A stretch of DNA of 6,493 nucleotides from positions 1 to 6,493 of the forward strand of contig DHPN01000025.1 of the NCBI GenBank assembly GCA_002407925.1, in the 5' to 3' direction. The translations under genes were made by a program, and so were the position numbers. The stretch is from Atopobiaceae bacterium UBA5363. Lineage in GTDB: Bacteria; Actinomycetota; Coriobacteriia; Coriobacteriales; Atopobiaceae. Position 1 is the stretch's first letter, and each line of letters starts with the position of its first letter. Of the stretch, positions 5,321-6,493 are shown one piece after another. Below the pieces are notes generated by a model. It had not been told where the DNA came from. It searched no databases and saw only the letters and a list, made by a program, of their open reading frames with translations.

Positions 5321-6379
5321 AACAAGCAGATTACCAGTGGCGTGCTGGCGGTCATCGCCGACCGAGCATGCTCAACCTCTGGGATGAGAACGGCAACGCG
5401 TACAACTTGTTCTACAACTCGCTTTATGATGCAGACTTTACTTCCTGTCGATATACATCGGCAGGTCGGCATCGAAGGTCCTGGGCTGCTCCTAGCGACT
5501 CGGCATGATGATTGGCGGCGTCCTGATTAAGCCGGACCTCATTACGTTCGTGACGAACAACGGCGCAGGCTGGATGACCATGATCTACGGAATATTCCCG
5601 GCGATCTTGATCAACTGCTCGTCTTCGGTGCTGCCGGTGCTGTGGCAGGTCGAGAAGTTCTTCAAGCGCGTCATACCGGATATGCTCTCGACGGTCTTCA
5701 TGCCGTTCTTGACGATGTTCGTGATGGTGCCGCTGTCAGTGTGCGCGCTTGCCCCGATCGGCACCCTGCTGGGCTACGGTATCGGCGTCATCCTGTTCGT
5801 CTTCGGCGGCGTGAGCGGCATCGTGACCATTCTTACGTGCGCCATCATCTCCGTGATCTGGGATTCCCTGGTCATGACGAGCATACATGTAATCCTGGTC
5901 TCGCTTGCCCTCACGCAGATGATCTCTGTCAGATATGACTCGTGCGTGCTGGTCTCCGCAGGCATCGCGTAGTTCGCCACCTGGGGCATAGCCTTCAGCA
6001 CTTTTTTGCGCATCAAGGAGAAGAAGGAAAAGGGCGCCAACTTGGGATATGCGTCCTCGGGCATCGTGGGCGCCGTACGGCTGCGGCTTCAAGTACACGC
6101 GCTGCTTCGTGGCGATGTTGATTGGCGGCGTAGTCGGCGGCCAGGTTGCGAGGACGTTTGGCATGGCGGTGTATGTCGTCGGTGCGAGCAACATCCTTGA
6201 GGTCATCAGCTTCGCCTAGGGCAGCACGGCCAACCTCGCATGGGGTATCCGTCGCGGGGATGATCGCCTTCATCGTGGCGGCCGTTATCGCGTATCTGTT
6301 CGGCTTCACCAAGGAGCAGCTTTCAGCCGACGCACAGACTGCGGCGGAGATTGCCTTCTCTGAGGTGCAAAAGGCGTAG
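5301..6379 (+). pseudogene. PTS beta-glucoside-type EIIBC permease, heavily degraded
   Basis: A membrane sugar permease that would have imported and phosphorylated a beta-glucoside. After MADNKQITSGVLAVIAD (from 5312) nearly the whole IIB domain, with its phosphorylated Cys, and the front of IIC are missing. IIC resumes at NLWDENGNAYNLFYNSLYDADF (5371 on). The frame shifts near 5442 to read IYIGRSASKVLGCS, meets TAG at 5493-5495, then runs through MMIGGVLIKPDLITFV, VEKFFKRVIPD and APIGTLLGYGIG to TAG at 5970-5972, probably a former Gln. Reading continues (FATWGIAFSTFLRIKEKKEKG). At about 6074 a frameshifting deletion removes the segment that holds the family's G-x-T-E-P motif. YGCGFKYTRCF follows to TAG at 6217-6219. 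A last shift at 6250 restores the C-terminus (VAGMIAFIVAAVIAYLFGF...), ending at TAG 6377-6379. No IIA domain follows. The longest open piece is 155 codons (5505-5972). Family is confident; it is certainly nonfunctional as a full transporter. Confidence 0.85.
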
Positions 6380-6493
6380 AGGCGCTGGCGCTGCTGGAAC
6401 GAGCGACGCTGGTGCGGAGCGCAACGGGCATTGCATGAGGCGCTGATAAAGGCTCAGTGCGCTTAACACAAGGCCCTGGTGCGAGATTGAGTT
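6380..6493. other. Right-edge sequence with no recognisable gene
   Basis: A bgl operon often continues with a phospho-beta-glucosidase gene, but I see no start of one in any frame. There is no clear terminator hairpin after the PTS remnant. A short GGCGCT hexamer repeat (6382-6393) is the only visible pattern. Confidence 0.35.

Noticed and set aside
5736..6312. Several overlapping minus-strand open frames opposite the PTS remnant
   Set aside because: They are complements of the recognisable IIC sequence and show no domain of their own.

Overview
The window looks like a chromosomal segment from a Gram-positive anaerobe or facultative anaerobe, most likely an actinobacterium of the Coriobacteriia (Atopobium/Olsenella-like). 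This is an inference from the moderate GC content, the flavour of the proteins and the Gram-positive style Tat lipoprotein. No rRNA or other taxonomic marker is present. No tRNA, rRNA, CRISPR array or insertion sequence was seen.

Layout. Positions 1-218 hold, on the minus strand, an open frame that runs off the left edge. It is unidentified and its start is doubtful. Positions 219-488 are AT-rich leader DNA with a clean inverted repeat (419-436) and a good ribosome binding site. Positions 489-4348 are a complete, intact three-gene ABC importer operon: a Tat-exported, lipid-anchored solute-binding protein, an ATPase with a TOBE domain, and a double-length permease. The genes are separated by 26 and 0 bases, and a GC-rich hairpin terminator (4370-4401) closes the unit. 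The complex belongs to the broad FbpABC/AfuABC/PotABCD-like class. The binding protein lacks the paired tyrosines of true ferric-binding proteins, so an organic anion such as a sugar phosphate or phosphonate is at least as likely a substrate as iron.

Downstream of the terminator the character changes abruptly. From 4577 to 6379 everything recognisable is broken. A metallo-beta-lactamase-fold hydrolase starts normally, loses its centre and ends at a stop. Its tail runs into the last part of a BglG/LicT-type antiterminator (PRD2), which carries its own stop. About 340 unassigned bases follow, then a beta-glucoside-type PTS EIIBC permease. That permease lacks almost all of the IIB domain and the front of IIC, and has three in-frame amber codons and three frameshifts, one of which removes the conserved TEP-motif segment. 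Antiterminator followed by beta-glucoside EII is the classic bgl/lic operon order, so this looks like a former aryl-beta-glucoside uptake operon in advanced decay next to an intact transporter.

I do not see a previously undescribed system here. The points most worth following are the substrate of the importer, its operator-like palindrome, and the composite of gene fragments downstream.
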